From NCBI GenBank assembly GCA_016748015.1, contig JAAOMT010000003.1, positions 262,922 to 326,921 on the forward strand: a stretch of DNA of 64,000 nt, read 5' to 3'. Position 1 is the first letter of the stretch. Every line of letters begins with the position of its first letter. Below, piece by piece: positions 1 to 12,400 of the stretch. Source of the DNA: Geosiphon pyriformis. Taxonomy: Eukaryota > Glomeromycota > Glomeromycetes > Archaeosporales > Geosiphonaceae. A program made the position numbers and the translations under genes. The notes beneath the pieces were generated by a model. It had not been told where the DNA came from. It did no database searches and saw only the letters and a program-made list of their open reading frames with translations.

Positions 1-269
1 CTCAGAATTTGGTGGTCCCAGTTGTGATAAATGTGGAGATTAATTCGGATATGGCTCTGGATGATCCTATGTCAATACTTCTTCCCTTCTCTTTGGTTTT
101 CTTTAGTACTTCAGAATTAGGTTTGAGTAGTTCAAAAATTTTGATCTCAAAAATAGGCTGTTTGGAGTTAAAGTTGATGGCCCTCGAGACTTCGGTTTGT
201 TCAGTTTTGAAGAAGTTAGATCAGATGTGTATTGGTTTGGGTTCTGCAGTTTCTTTTTTACCTCAATGA
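1..269 (+). CDS. LINE-1 ORF1, C-terminal end (partial)
   Basis: The frame is open from the window edge to a TGA at 267-269, so this is the tail of an ORF that starts outside the window. Its last ~50 residues contain a coiled-coil-like segment (SSSKILISKIG, then ELKLMALE). The same segment ends ORF1 of the copies at 51.0 kb (SSSKVLTAKIG) and 56.6 kb (SNSKVLTSKIG). In the family this follows RRM and CCHC domains and probably helps the RNA-binding ORF1 protein multimerise. The stop overlaps the ORF2 start in the tetranucleotide ATGA. Identification rests on comparison within the window. Confidence 0.75.
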   Translation, partial: QNLVVPVVINVEINSDMALDDPMSILLPFSLVFFSTSELGLSSSKILISKIGCLELKLMALETSVCSVLKKLDQMCIGLGSAVSFLPQ

Positions 270-3200
270 GTAGTTTCATGTGAAAAATTGCTTCATGCAA
301 TATTAGAGGGATGAACAATCCTGCTAAGCAAGCTGACGTCATTCGTTGGCATAAGGAAATAGACAATATGATCTCAATAATTACCGAAACAAAATTAAAG
401 GGTAGAATTTGTTCTTGGATTGCTGATAGATTTCCTGGAGTATGTGTATTCATTTCCAGTCTGGATTCTGGTTATTTAGGTTCTGGTGTGGCAATAGTTA
501 TGAATACTGCTCTGGTAAAACATGTATGCAAGATCTCTGAGGTACCCGATTGGCTTCTTTCTGTTAGGCTGCTTTTCAAAAATAAACTCTTGGTTTCTGT
601 TTTGGGTCTGTATGCTGGCACTTCACCATTAACACACTTTTCGCAAGCAAGTAATGTAAACATCTTGATTTCTAAGGCTGTAAACGAATCTTTTTTTGTG
701 ATTTTGGGTGGCAATTTTAATGAAAATGGCTCCCATAAAAGTGCCAGTTTCAAAAAGTGTGGTAGCTTGGGCTTGGTCAACTCTCTTGTTGGTAATAATT
801 TTCTAAGAGCTTTAATATGGAGCAATTCTAGAGGTGTGGCAAAGACAATAGATTACATATTTGTTTTTTCCAATTTGGTTAACGCAATAGTGGATTGTAG
901 TATTCTGGATGTTGGTAAATTCTTTAATACTGATCACCAATCTATTTCTGTATCAGTTAGTTTGGGTGGTTTGCTGAACACATATCTATGTTCACTTCGT
1001 AAACAGACCAACAAGAACCATTGGAAGTATAACTTCAAAAATGCTAATACTGCTTTATAGTTAAAATTCAGGGAGGTGATGGTGGTAAACGCTGCTATGT
1101 TTTCTGATGATTTTGTAACTGCCAATGAGCTTTCAGATTTGGATGCCATGTGAGATGTTATTTGTAAAACAATGCGCTTTTCAGTGGATGAAGTTTTCAA
1201 AAAAAAATGGTTTAAGAAATATGATGGAGTTTTCACCAAGAGTTCGTCCAGGTTGCACAAGCTGGAACTTCTGGTATCTAAATTGGTTAGGGCCTCTTAT
1301 TTGGTTAATAATGACAATTTTGTCTCATTGCTTAATACTTGGGAGTCACTTGATTCTGATAATGTGGTCGTGATTAGGTCTCTTTTTCTCTTTGGTTTAT
1401 CTTTTAATAACATTTGTTCAGCTCTGTCTAAAGTCAGAAAATCTTATCATGCTTCAAAGTTGTCAGAATCTAAATAAGCCAAGGAATCACAAATCAGATC
1501 TGCTATTGAGAAGAGGATGGAGAGCTTTGTGTTTAACAAGAGTCACATTATTAAAAGTGTTTTGGAAAGGCCTTTTTACAAGATGGTCTTGGATCATTTG
1601 ATCATAGGTGATGAGCTAATTTTGGAACCAGACTCTGTCAAATCTAAGATGGATGAGATTATGGAAGGTTGGACTCGAAAATGCAGTATGGTTCCTAATA
1701 TCCCAGAAGACTGGTCTCATCAATATTAGCCTTTAGACCATGTTTTTGATAGTGCTTTTTCTAATGTCATGAGCTGTGTGGGTTTTGATGAGCTGTTTGG
1801 TGTGGTCTCAAACCTGCCTGACAGCAAAGCTGCTGGTTTGTTGGGCATTTCCAATGAACTTTGGAAGCATTGTGATATTTCGGTTCTTGGTATGTTTTTG
1901 GTGCTCATTAACTCTTGTCTTTCTGATGAATCTGTGCCCAGAGTTTAAAAGAAGGCTTGGGTTTCAATAATTCCCAAACCTTATAATTGGGAGGGCATAC
2001 TCACAAACACTCATCCTATCGCTTTAATTAAAATGACTTGAAAAATTCTGTCCAAAATTCTTTTCAATAGGATTTCTTTGGCTTGTAGCAAGTTTGATGT
2101 TCTTCATGGGGACAATTTTTTAGTGCTCAAAGGCACTATGACTCAGTCTCCCATATTTGCAATTGGTTCGGTGGTCAAGAATGCTCTTGAAAAGAACTGA
2201 GAGCTCTGGCTGATTTTACAAGACATGCGAAAAGCATATGACTTAGTTGGTTGGGATCATCTTAAGAAGAGTTTAATTAGAATTAAAATGTATAGCAAGT
2301 TTATTTGGTTTTTTGGGGGTATTCATGACAGTCGTACCAACCAGGTAATGACTGATTTTGGGTTGACAGATGGTTATTGTGTGCATGATGGCTTGGACCA
2401 GAAAGAGGTGTTTTCACCTTTTCTTTGACATATATTTTATGATCCTCTTTTGTATGAAGTCAAGAGACAGGAAAATGTGTGTGATTACAGGCTGAATTCT
2501 TATTTCATTGCTAAGACAAGGCCATGTAGAGTCTCAAGCTGGGTCAACAGCTTTTTTTGCTGCTGATGCTTTTGTGGATAATACAATCTGAGTTGGTAGC
2601 AGTTAGGTTGCAAACACAATACATTCTCAATATTGTCAGTGAGTTCTTTCAGATCAATGACATTTTTATCAACAATGATAAGACAGTGGCCATTCTTATC
2701 AACTGCAGAGTTGCGAATTCTTCTTTATTAATCAATGGTGCTCCTATTTCAGTGGCCAAAAAAGGGGAATCTTATTATTACTTAGGCATTTTTCTCTCCA
2801 CTAAGGACTTATCATGACCCAGTTTGGCCAAAGCTCATTCAGATGTCTGATTTTTTGCCAATCTTGTACTAAGGAAAGCTATCTCTGACAAACAGTTTTC
2901 ATATCTGGTTTCAGTGGTTCTTCATTCTATTGTCAGTTATAGAATTCAATTTAGCTTTGTCTCTCTTAGTGTTTGTAGTAAATGGAATGCCTTGATTCGC
3001 AAAGGCCTCAAATTCAAAGCTGGACTGTCCCAGGATTTCCTTAATGATGCATTCCATCATCCATCCCTTTATGGCTTAAAAACTTTTAAGCAAATTCAAG
3101 CTAAATGCAAGTCAGTATCTGTGGTGTGTTTTGCCAATTCTGGTGGAATTTTGGGACATCTGTTTCTTCATAGGTCTCATGAATTACAGGTTTTAAGCTG

Positions 3201-4957
3201 GCGCCCCTATTCATCTTTTGGTGTTCCTGGCTTGTCTGAAAATTAGCCTCATAAACAATTTTTTAGTGGGTGTCATTCATATATTTAGAAATTGCAGTTT
3301 ATTTTTGAGTGATGCTAGACCCAGTGCATTTCAGTTTTGCAATGGTACTCCCATGTCTTTGGTGCTTGGTGAGTCAAATTTCTCCAGGTGTCTCCTTTCA
3401 CTTTGATGGTATGGTATTGCCTTTATGGAACAATTATGTGACTGTGAAGGTGGTGTTTTTGAGTGGGTGACCTTTAAGCATTGAAAGAGGCTGGATCCAC
3501 GTGGCCCCATTCCTGAATAGTTCGTCTTGTTTATTAAATTTCTGGGTAATGTGGTAGCTTCTTCTGTGCAAAATCCATTGTCGGGTGATGCTAATGCCTC
3601 TAGTGTTTTGAATTCCGTTAAGTTTGGTTTGGTTCGTGATTACTTATCTGGTCTGAGTGCTGGCTGCATTTCGGTATACACAGACAGTTCTTTGTCTGGC
3701 TTGGGATCTGTTAACATGAGGTCTGGTGTGGTGGTTTTCTTTGATGACATTAACATGGGTATGGGAGTCAAAGTTTCAGATTTAATGTCATCTACACTAG
3801 TAGAATTGCAGGCAATAGCACTTGTCCTCAAGTGCGTTCCAGTGTTTAGTAGTGTTAGTTTGTTCTTAAACAGTCAGGTGGCATTGGATGCTTGCAGATC
3901 TGAATTAAGTGTATCTCATCCAGATTTCCGTAATCACTGCTGAGTAGAACACCATCATATTGCAAATCTTGTATGCTCGAAGAGGTTGAAAATTACCTGG
4001 CATAAGGTTAAGGGCCATTCTGGTAATTTTGGCAATGACCATGCTAATGAGCTGGCTGGCCATGCTGCTTCCTCTAATTTGATTCTTCCTCCCCGGTTTA
4101 ATGAAAGATACATCTTGGCTGGTGGTAATATTGTTTCAGGTAATTCTAAACATTTCGTTTGCGACGTTTTTTGTTCTATTCATCATCTGCGCTGGAAGTA
4201 TGGTTCAGACACCAATGTTATTACTCAAGATTTGTTGGCAGACATTGATTGGCAGAGATCTGTTTCTGTCTGGCATCCCGATTTGCATATGGCTGCTGGT
4301 CCTACTGGTAAACACACTGCTGGCATTCGCACATATTTTATGAAAGCTTTACATCACAGGCTGTCTGTTGCTGTTCACAAATGCCTTTATGATAGAGGTT
4401 ACCCAAGTGTGATCTGCTTATTTTGTGGCTGTGTGGAGGTCTCTGACCATGTTTTTTTCTGTAATACTGATGCTGCTACTCGTGTTCATCTTTTGGGGAA
4501 CTACGCAATGATTTGGAAGAATATTTCCAGCCTTTGTTGTTCCACTTCTAGTGTGTTACAATTTTTGTTCTCTTGTGTTTTAAACACTTCGCTCCGTATT
4601 GCTTTGTGCAAAGGATTTGTTTTTAAAAAGTGGTTTCATGAAGCAGTCTCTGTGTTTGGTGATTCTAAGAGTGCTAGTGTGAAAGTTGTGAACTTTGTGC
4701 ATGTTCTGTGTCTTGTTTTTAAAGATGAAATTTGGTCAGTCTGTGTTAAGTATTGTGTCTTTATGGAAAAGCGTAATTTGATCTCTCGTGACAGTTTTTT
4801 GCCTAATTCTAAATCTGGTCTATCTTTTGTTTACTCTGCTGGGATTATCAAATTGTTGGGTATTGATGTTGCCTTAGGTGTTAATTTTGGTTTTCATAAG
4901 TTTAGTTTGTTTATTTCTGATGCTTTTGATATGGTTTTTGTTAGTATAAGTGCTTAA
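266..4957 (+). pseudogene. LINE-1 ORF2: endonuclease/reverse transcriptase/RNase H
   Basis: Decayed second ORF of a non-LTR retrotransposon. Domain order: APE-type endonuclease (270-1000; catalytic-type residues in CNIRG, TETKL, LYAG, and a GNFNEN that replaces GDFN), linker, reverse transcriptase (about 1950-2900; IPKPY, QDMRKAYD, and AFVDN where AFVDD is expected), RNase H (3660-4080; YTDSSLSG, ELQAIAL), and a C-terminal zinc finger at ~4420 (CLFCG then SDHVFFC). It is broken by many TGA/TAG/TAA codons, most at positions where sister copies have Trp or Arg, and by frameshifts. From 3986 to 4957 the frame is uninterrupted. The endonuclease Asp and a reverse transcriptase Asp are both lost, so it is presumably inactive. 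Confidence 0.9.
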
Positions 4958-5098
4958 TATTGTCTTGATTGGCCTGAGTGGCTGGTCATGTGTGGAAAAC
5001 ACATGATTTGCACCTAATTTAGATCAATTATTTGATGTATTTTATTAGTTAGTGTTTGGACTTCACTCAATAAACATAAAAAAAAAAAAAAAAAAAAT
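4958..5098 (+). other. LINE-1 3' UTR with stem-loop and poly(A) tail
   Basis: The 3' UTR starts with a GGCCTGAGTGGCTGGTC motif also found at the ends of LINE-3 and LINE-4. A perfect 7-bp hairpin follows at 4987-5005 (CATGTGT, loop GGAAA, ACACATG). An AATAAA signal lies just before an A(19) tract, which marks the retrotransposed 3' end. Confidence 0.8.
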
Positions 5099-5749
5099 TT
5101 AAATTATATAGTTAAAATAAATTCTAATAAATAAATAAAATCCAAATAATTTGGTTTTTTTGTAATTTTTGTAAATAAAAATGGTTTAAATACTTCTGTT
5201 AAATTTTCAAAAATTTTTATTGCAATTGTTAGTTGTAAACTTAATTTTATTAATAATTAATAATAATATCTAATTTTAAAAAGTTTTATGTCTGTAAGAA
5301 TTTAATTTTTAAGTTATTTAAATAAATTTTTTTTCAATGTTTTTTAAAATAAAATACATATATGTGAATTCATTATAAAAAATTTTTTGATTTTAATTAA
5401 ATTAGTAATTATTAACTTTTAATTTAATAAATAAATTTTAAAAAATTATTTATTTTAATTAATTATAGTTTTTACAAAAAATTTAGATTTTTTAACCAAT
5501 TTTTGCTTTAAATATTGTAAAATAAACAAAAAAATTTTATAATTATATGCTACAAGCTTTTAATAATTTAAAATTTGGTTTAATTTTTGTTAATAATTTG
5601 GTATTTTTTTTAAGCAGTATTCAATTATTTTAATTTAACTATCACTTATTATAATATAATAAATCTAAAATATATGTAACTTATGTTTTAATTATATATA
5701 ATTAATTAATTTTAAAAAAAATTTATAAATTCTTTGTCTTCTTAATTTT
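5099..5749. other. AT-rich spacer, nothing recognisable
   Basis: Extremely A+T-rich with homopolymer runs and no coding signal on either strand. It may include the decayed 5' UTR of the following element, but nothing supports a boundary. Confidence 0.6.
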
Positions 5750-7862
5750 ATGACCACGACCAAAGCAAAGAGTAAAAAAGTTACAACTGATATTTTTTCT
5801 GAAATATCTAATAAAATTTCAACCAGAAAGGCTCTTTTTGTTGTAGAAACAACTAGGCAGAACGTTTTAAAAATCTTCTCTTTACCTAGTAATTGTGAAA
5901 AACTGTCTTTGGTAGCTATTAAAGCAACTTTCTTATTTTTGGCTGGTTTTTTATTAGTTAAAATTCCCTTAAAGAAACACATTTGGATTAGTCTCAATAT
6001 TGCCTTTACTCTTTTAAAAAACCCAAAAATTTTTAATAACAGACCAGTCAACAAGTTGGTTTTCTCTTCTATAGTTTTAATATCAGATGTTGCTAGCATC
6101 TTTTTTTCTCAAAAAAACCAAAAGTTCAGAAAAGTGGAAGCAGTTACTTGCTTCTGCTATTGTTATACTAAACTTCTTTGTAATTCCAACTGAAATTTTA
6201 AATAAGATTTTTACTGTTTTATTCAGCATATTATTTAAGATAAGCCAAGATCAATCACTGACTGTGTTGCTAAATGTGGTGCTTTTTAGTAAATTCTTGC
6301 CAATTTTAGAAACAAAACAATTATTTTTTATTGAGTTACCTGTTCTTGGAAACTAGGCTGATCAAATAGAAACTGATTTATCTCTTTTGGTTTCTAGTAT
6401 TGCTACTGATAGTACTTGGAAAACCATTACTAGTTATTAAAAATTTGCTGGATGAGTGGCCTCTATTTTAGTGTTTAATGCTATTTTTAAGATCAAATTG
6501 ACTTATATTAAGACTGTTTTCCAGTCTGTACATGGTTTTTTGGAAGCAAAGTTAGTATTAAAAAACAATATAAAGCTCTTTTATATAGAATTTGCTTTTT
6601 AAGTGTTTTTGAAAGCTGTATTTTTGGTTGAGCTTATAAGCACTGTTTATTTAGCCACTCTTAAAATTGCCAAGTTTCTGGTAGTTTCTGAGTCTGGTTT
6701 CTCTTCTGCTGCTATTGTGCTGTATAATATGCTTTTAAGTGTGTCTGTTGCTAATATTAAAACAGCTCTTAGTGTGTTTGGTAGTGTTACTCATATTGTA
6801 CTAAAGTCTGCTAACATTTGGCAGTATGTGGTTGTTTATTTTAATAAGTTAAATTCTACTGTGTCTGCTTTAAATTATTAATTAGTTTTAGTAAACAAAA
6901 ATAGTGTTAGAATTTTTTTCTTGGTAAATTAGAATAAGACTATTCTGTTTTATAATAAATTTAAGGCCAAGTTGGTCAATTTTCTTTCTGGCTGTACAGC
7001 TTTTAAAATTAATGATATAATTTTTTAAGTTGGTGATTGGACATGTTTTATTCTTTATTCTTCTAAGTCTGGTTACTGTTTTTGATTTGCTCTAATTATA
7101 TTTAATTCTTAAGCTGATTTGAATTCTACTGTTGTCAAAACTAGTATACTAAAAAAGTACCATATTTGGTAGAAAATTCCTAGTTGTTGGTGTTATTTTA
7201 AGTATCAAAAGTTAAGCTATTTGGCTATGGACTGTAAAATTTTTCTATCTCTTTTTCTCAAGTCTTCCAAAATATTTATATCACACTTTATTGGCTCTAA
7301 GTCTTATGTCAAGGCTTTTGCTTCTTTAAGCTCTTCTGGATTTCTATTTTTGTTATCTTTTGCTTCTTTTTTAATTGTTATTGGTAATTTTTTAGTGTTA
7401 TTCTGATTGTTTTTTTTGGAATCTGATTTAACTAAGCTTTCTATTTTGGTTGAGTCTATTGTTAAGCCTATTGGCTTTCTGGTTACAACTTTTGAATAGT
7501 TTATCAATGAAAATTTGATTTCAAGTAGTGCTTTTGGTCTTAAAATTAATAAGATTTTGGTATATATGGGTTTTTTTAGTAAGACTATTGATAAGCTGAA
7601 AAGAGAGATAATCTCTTTAAAAAAAGAGTGCTGCATGGAAAATATTGATATATCTGGTAATTTGAGACATCTGATTAGTATAGATGATGATACATTTTTT
7701 AACTTAATGTTTTTTTGGGCTTATAAGCCTGTTCATATCAAAATTGATCTCTTAAAAACGATTGAATGGCTGGTTGAGTTGGTTCCTAATAGTATTGTTT
7801 TGTTTAGTATTATTCAAAAAATGTTGTCTTTGGATAAGTTTTCTTCTGTTGTATTAACATAG
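5750..7862 (+). pseudogene. ORF1-like RRM + zinc-knuckle protein of a non-autonomous LINE-type element
   Basis: About 700 codons from ATG 5750 to TAG 7862 with a dozen or so in-frame stops. Visible parts: a low-complexity N-terminus rich in Thr, Lys and Ser; two RRM-like stretches (~6740-6880, SVFGSVTHIVL then WQYVVVYFNKL; ~7085-7135, FALIIF then ADLNSTVV); a degenerate CCHC knuckle at 7190-7240 (YLAMDCK retained, several Cys changed to Tyr); a low-complexity linker; and a C-terminal coiled coil at ~7570-7640 (IDKLKREIISLKKECC). No endonuclease or reverse transcriptase follows. The stop is succeeded directly by a LINE-type 3' tail. I read it as an ORF1-only element mobilised by LINE machinery in trans. 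It could instead be a retroposed host RNA-binding gene. Confidence 0.65.
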
Positions 7863-7999
7863 TATAATCTAAACTGGCTCAAGTAGCTGGTTATATATAG
7901 AAAGCATGTAAACCATATTTAACTCTAAAATATTTAGTTTATTCCTAATTTTTAATTAGTGATTAAGTCTTGCTTATTAAACTTTAATAATAATAAAAA
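7863..7999 (+). other. LINE-like 3' tail of the ORF1-only element
   Basis: Contains GGCTCAAGTAGCTGGTTATA, alignable with the GCCTGAGTGGCTGGTC motif at full LINE 3' ends. An imperfect hairpin follows at 7889-7914 (GGTT…AACC arms, loop region TAGAAAGC). Then come an ATTAAA and an AATAATAATAAAAATAA tail. Order and spacing match LINE-1, LINE-3 and LINE-4. Confidence 0.6.
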
Positions 8000-9290
8000 T
8001 AACTAATTATTTGAATTAATTAAATTAAATTATATAATATTTATTAATAATACACTGATAATTTTTAAAATTATAATTCATTAATAATATATATATAAAA
8101 TATAAAATTCTTAAATTTAGAAATAATTAAATTATAAATATTAATTAAAATAAAATTATTACTTATAACTAAACTTTTTTTTATATTTTACTTTGAATTT
8201 AAAATTTAACAACCAAATATGTTTTTTATAGTTAATTATTAAATTATAAACAAAATTAACAATATATTAACTAATTTTAATAATAAGCTTAAATTTTAAT
8301 AAAAAAATTTTAAATCAATCTTTAAAAACAAAACTTTTGATTATAATTATTATTATTAAAAATTTTATTTAATTTTTTTAATATTATTTTTAAAAGCTAT
8401 TCAATTTTTAATATAATATTTATTTTAATATATTAATCAAAATTGTAATTTTAAAATAATTAATTATAAAAAAAGTTTGGTTTTTTAAAAATAAAGATTT
8501 ATTTTGTTAATTTATTAATATTATTAACTTAATATATTTTTTTTAAAAAAGTTTTTTTTTTATATTTTATTATAAAATTATTTCAAGCTTTAATACTTTT
8601 TTTACTAATTTTTTATAAATTTTTTAAGATTTAAATATATATTTTAACAAATTATAAGTTATTTTAATAAATTATTAAATATTTTAATAAATTTAACAAA
8701 TTTTTAAATATTTTACAATTTGAAATATTGTATAATTTAATTATTATATTTAATTATTATATAAATTAAATTATGTAAAAAAGCTTTATTATGTATTTAA
8801 GCTTTAAGAGTTTTAAAAAATTAAAAATTAAAAATTAAATTTATTATTTTTAAGCATAAAAAAAGCTTTATTAATAATAAAAAATATTTTATTAAAAATA
8901 TTTTTAAATACTTTTTTATAAAATAGATTTAAATTATTCAATTATAAAAAATAAATTGATTTTAAATTTTAATAAAATTAAGTTTAAAATAAATAAAATT
9001 ATAAAAAATTAAACAAAAAAACTGTATTAAATATAATTTTTAATTTATAATACTATTAATATTTTTATTAATTTATATTATAAATATTAAGTTTATTGTT
9101 TTAATTAAAACTGTTAAAAAGATTTTTTTAAATTTTTTTAAATTGTATTTTAACTGTTATTATAGTTTGAAAATTTAATAAAAATTATAAAATAATATAA
9201 ATTATTCAATTAAAATATAACATAATAATAATTATAAAAAATTAATAATTTACATAATAATTATTATTATAAAATATTAATAATAAGCAT
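8000..9290. other. AT desert
   Basis: About 1.3 kb of almost pure A/T with poly-A and poly-T runs and no usable frame. It probably holds fully decayed repeats, but I can align nothing to it. Confidence 0.6.
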
Positions 9291-9419
9291 TATTTTACAA
9301 TAGTAATAAATTTTTATTTTATAAATATAATTTAATTACTATTTAAAGTACTACAATCAAATAAAATTCTAAATTAAGCATAGCTTATATTTTTTTTTTA
9401 TATAACTAATTATTCAGAC

Positions 9420-12400
9420 CAACTAAAACAACACTATATATTTATATTACTAATAATTATAAAACTACTAAAAAAACTAAATAATATTAAAAACAAAGCA
9501 TATTTTAGACCAAAATTAACATAAATACTTAATTTTAAGTCAAATTTATAAACTATAGCCAAAAACTATACTAATAACAGACCAAAAATTCAAGAATTTT
9601 TAAACTATTTGCTAAAATTAGATTTAGCTTCTTATAATAAACTTGTATTTTAGTATTAAGTAATTATATGTTAGATTAATAATTTTTAACAAAACTATAT
9701 ACAAAACTAATTATTCTTTAAATTGTATCTAATTATGGTTTAATTATTAACACAACTTTTAACAATTAATTTATAAAAACAAAGCTCTTAACTAATATTA
9801 TATAATTCAACTCTAATAAAATATTTGGCCACTATAAAAACATTAGCAAAAATTTTCAATAACTTAGTTCAATTAAAAATAATACTTAAAATAATCTTAT
9901 TTTTTATATTAAGATTTAATATATACAGAAATATATAATTAGAGTTTTTTAATAAACTATAACAAATACAATTTACATCTAAATATTCTGAATTATACAA
10001 CTTTTTTCTTATTACAACTAGTAAACAGTAATATAAAGTCTTTATAAAATAAGATCATAATACAATAAATAATACACTAATAAAACTAAATTATATATGA
10101 CTATCAGAATACCAAATATTAAAAGTCTTATGTATATTAAACTTACTATATAATATTCTTTTCAATATATAATTAGTGTATTTGGCTTTCTAATTTACAT
10201 ATACAACAAACTTAAACAGATTTTTAATAAAACAACAAATATTTTCAAAAACTGGCCTACTTTTAACATATAAAAATTTAAATTTTATATCTAAAAACAA
10301 AACAAAAAAAACTAAGTATTTATATTCACAAAAAAATTAACTTTCTTATTGCTTATATTCTCTAAATAATTTTTAATCTTTCTTTATATTATTAATAAAT
10401 TCTTTAATATGACAATTTTACAAATATATTTTTATTTAATTTAGCACTTATTTCAAAAATTAAGGCCAATACAATTTGTAACTAATCTATATATATTCAA
10501 AAATACTTGATTGTTTATAAACAAAATAACCAAACTTAAAACTGAAACATATTTGAAAACAAGAACTATAGCCTATAATTTGGCTAGAATTAAGAACAAT
10601 AAACCCAAAACTTTAATATTAATACTTAAATTAATTTCAAAAAAGTATATAACAATATTATTACAAACTTTTATAAATTCAAAATACATGACCAAATTAT
10701 CAGTATACAAACTTATTTGACTTAATTCAATACTTAATAAATAATCTTTAACAAATTCAAAATTATAAAAAACTGTTATTAAATAAAACTAAATAGCCAA
10801 AGTACATTTATTAATTAGATTATTAATCATAATAAACTTGACCAAAAACTTAAACCAAGCTAAAACTAAATCTCTAAAACTGAGCTTTTTTTATCTATAA
10901 AATCTGTTTTAAATTATATATTTATTATATCAATTCAAAAGCTGATTAATAAACAAAATTCTAAACTTTTTTAATAACATAATTACACTTGTATAAATTT
11001 TTAAGTTTAGTACATCAGTAATAAGAATACTATTTTCAAACTTAATTATATTAAACAACTTATTTTCTAAAAATAATTTACACAATAATAGTATATTTAT
11101 AATATCAACCAAAAAATTGTTTATAAAATTAATCTACAATCTAATCAAAAATTAGAAAAAATGCTAAAATATTCAACTAACTGTCTGCAAATTTATTGTC
11201 CCATACAAAAAAAATCACTTAAAATGCTCTTAGTATTAGCAAAATTAATAAAACCAACAACCAAATTTTCAGATTGTATTTGTTCAAATAATTTTAAATT
11301 ATACAGAATTAGATGTAAAATAGTCTTAATAGAAAAATTTTTTAGCAAGTTAGCTTTTAACTTAAGTTTTTTTTTCAATAATCTATTTTATTTATCATAT
11401 ATACTCTTAAAAATATAATTAAATTGTATTTTATAACTAATAATAAACTACAATACAATAAAAACCAAATACAAATATTGTTTCTTCAAAATATTTTTTT
11501 TCAAGACTATATTTAAAAAAAATCTGATATTAAAATAAATCTTGATTAGACTTGGTTTGAATAAACCACTAGTTAATAAAAAAATACTAAGTATTTATAA
11601 AATTTTTTTTTTTTGGTTACTGAAATCTTTGTACTATTGATGTATAGTAAAATTTTTTTTATTTTTTGGTTAATTAAAAATAACAACTGTTTTATTAACA
11701 TTAATTAAAATATTATTAATAAAAAAAAACTTACTTACAATATCTAAAATATATTAAGTTGTTATTATACTATTTTTAATTCAAATAATATTATCCACAA
11801 AAATATCTGCAGCAAAAAAAAAAGTCTTGTTATTCTTAAAATTAATTTTGTTAGATCTTGTAAAAAATTTAAAGTTTATTTTGTAATCATACAGATGTTT
11901 ATGCTTTTTAATTTTGTAAAACAAAAAATTATAAAAAATTAAGATGAAAAAATCTCTTTTAGATCTAGCTTATTATAAACAACATATTTATCTAAAAGCC
12001 CAAAATTTGTTATAATTCAATTAATTTTTCTATTATAAATATTCTTAAAAATTTTAATGAAGTGTTTACACATTTTAATTTTAATAAGATCATTATATAA
12101 TTAATATCATTAAACTAAATTATAAGCTTTGTGTATATTCTGCAAAACCAACTACAATTCTTTATTTTTTTTAAAGCATTTTTAACTACAAACTTTATAA
12201 CAAAAATTAGAGTCTATATTGCAATATTTTTAAGCATTAAAAAATTGTTTTACAAAGTATATTAAATTTGCTATACATAAAAAAAATTTTGTTAGAGAGT
12301 ATCTTGAATAATATTTTTTTTACTGTTTTAATCAAAGCAATTAATCTAATATTAATTAACACTCTATTTTAATTATATAATTTAGAAATCATAAACATTT

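Noticed and set aside
266-4957. Classical RIP as the cause of LINE decay
   Set aside because: RIP targets CpA and would favour TGG to TAG. TGA is at least as common here, which needs change in a CpC context. General C-to-T decay is sufficient.
8000-9290. AT desert as centromere, origin or mitochondrial insertion
   Set aside because: High A+T alone supports none of these. No mitochondrial gene, tandem array or defined motif was seen.
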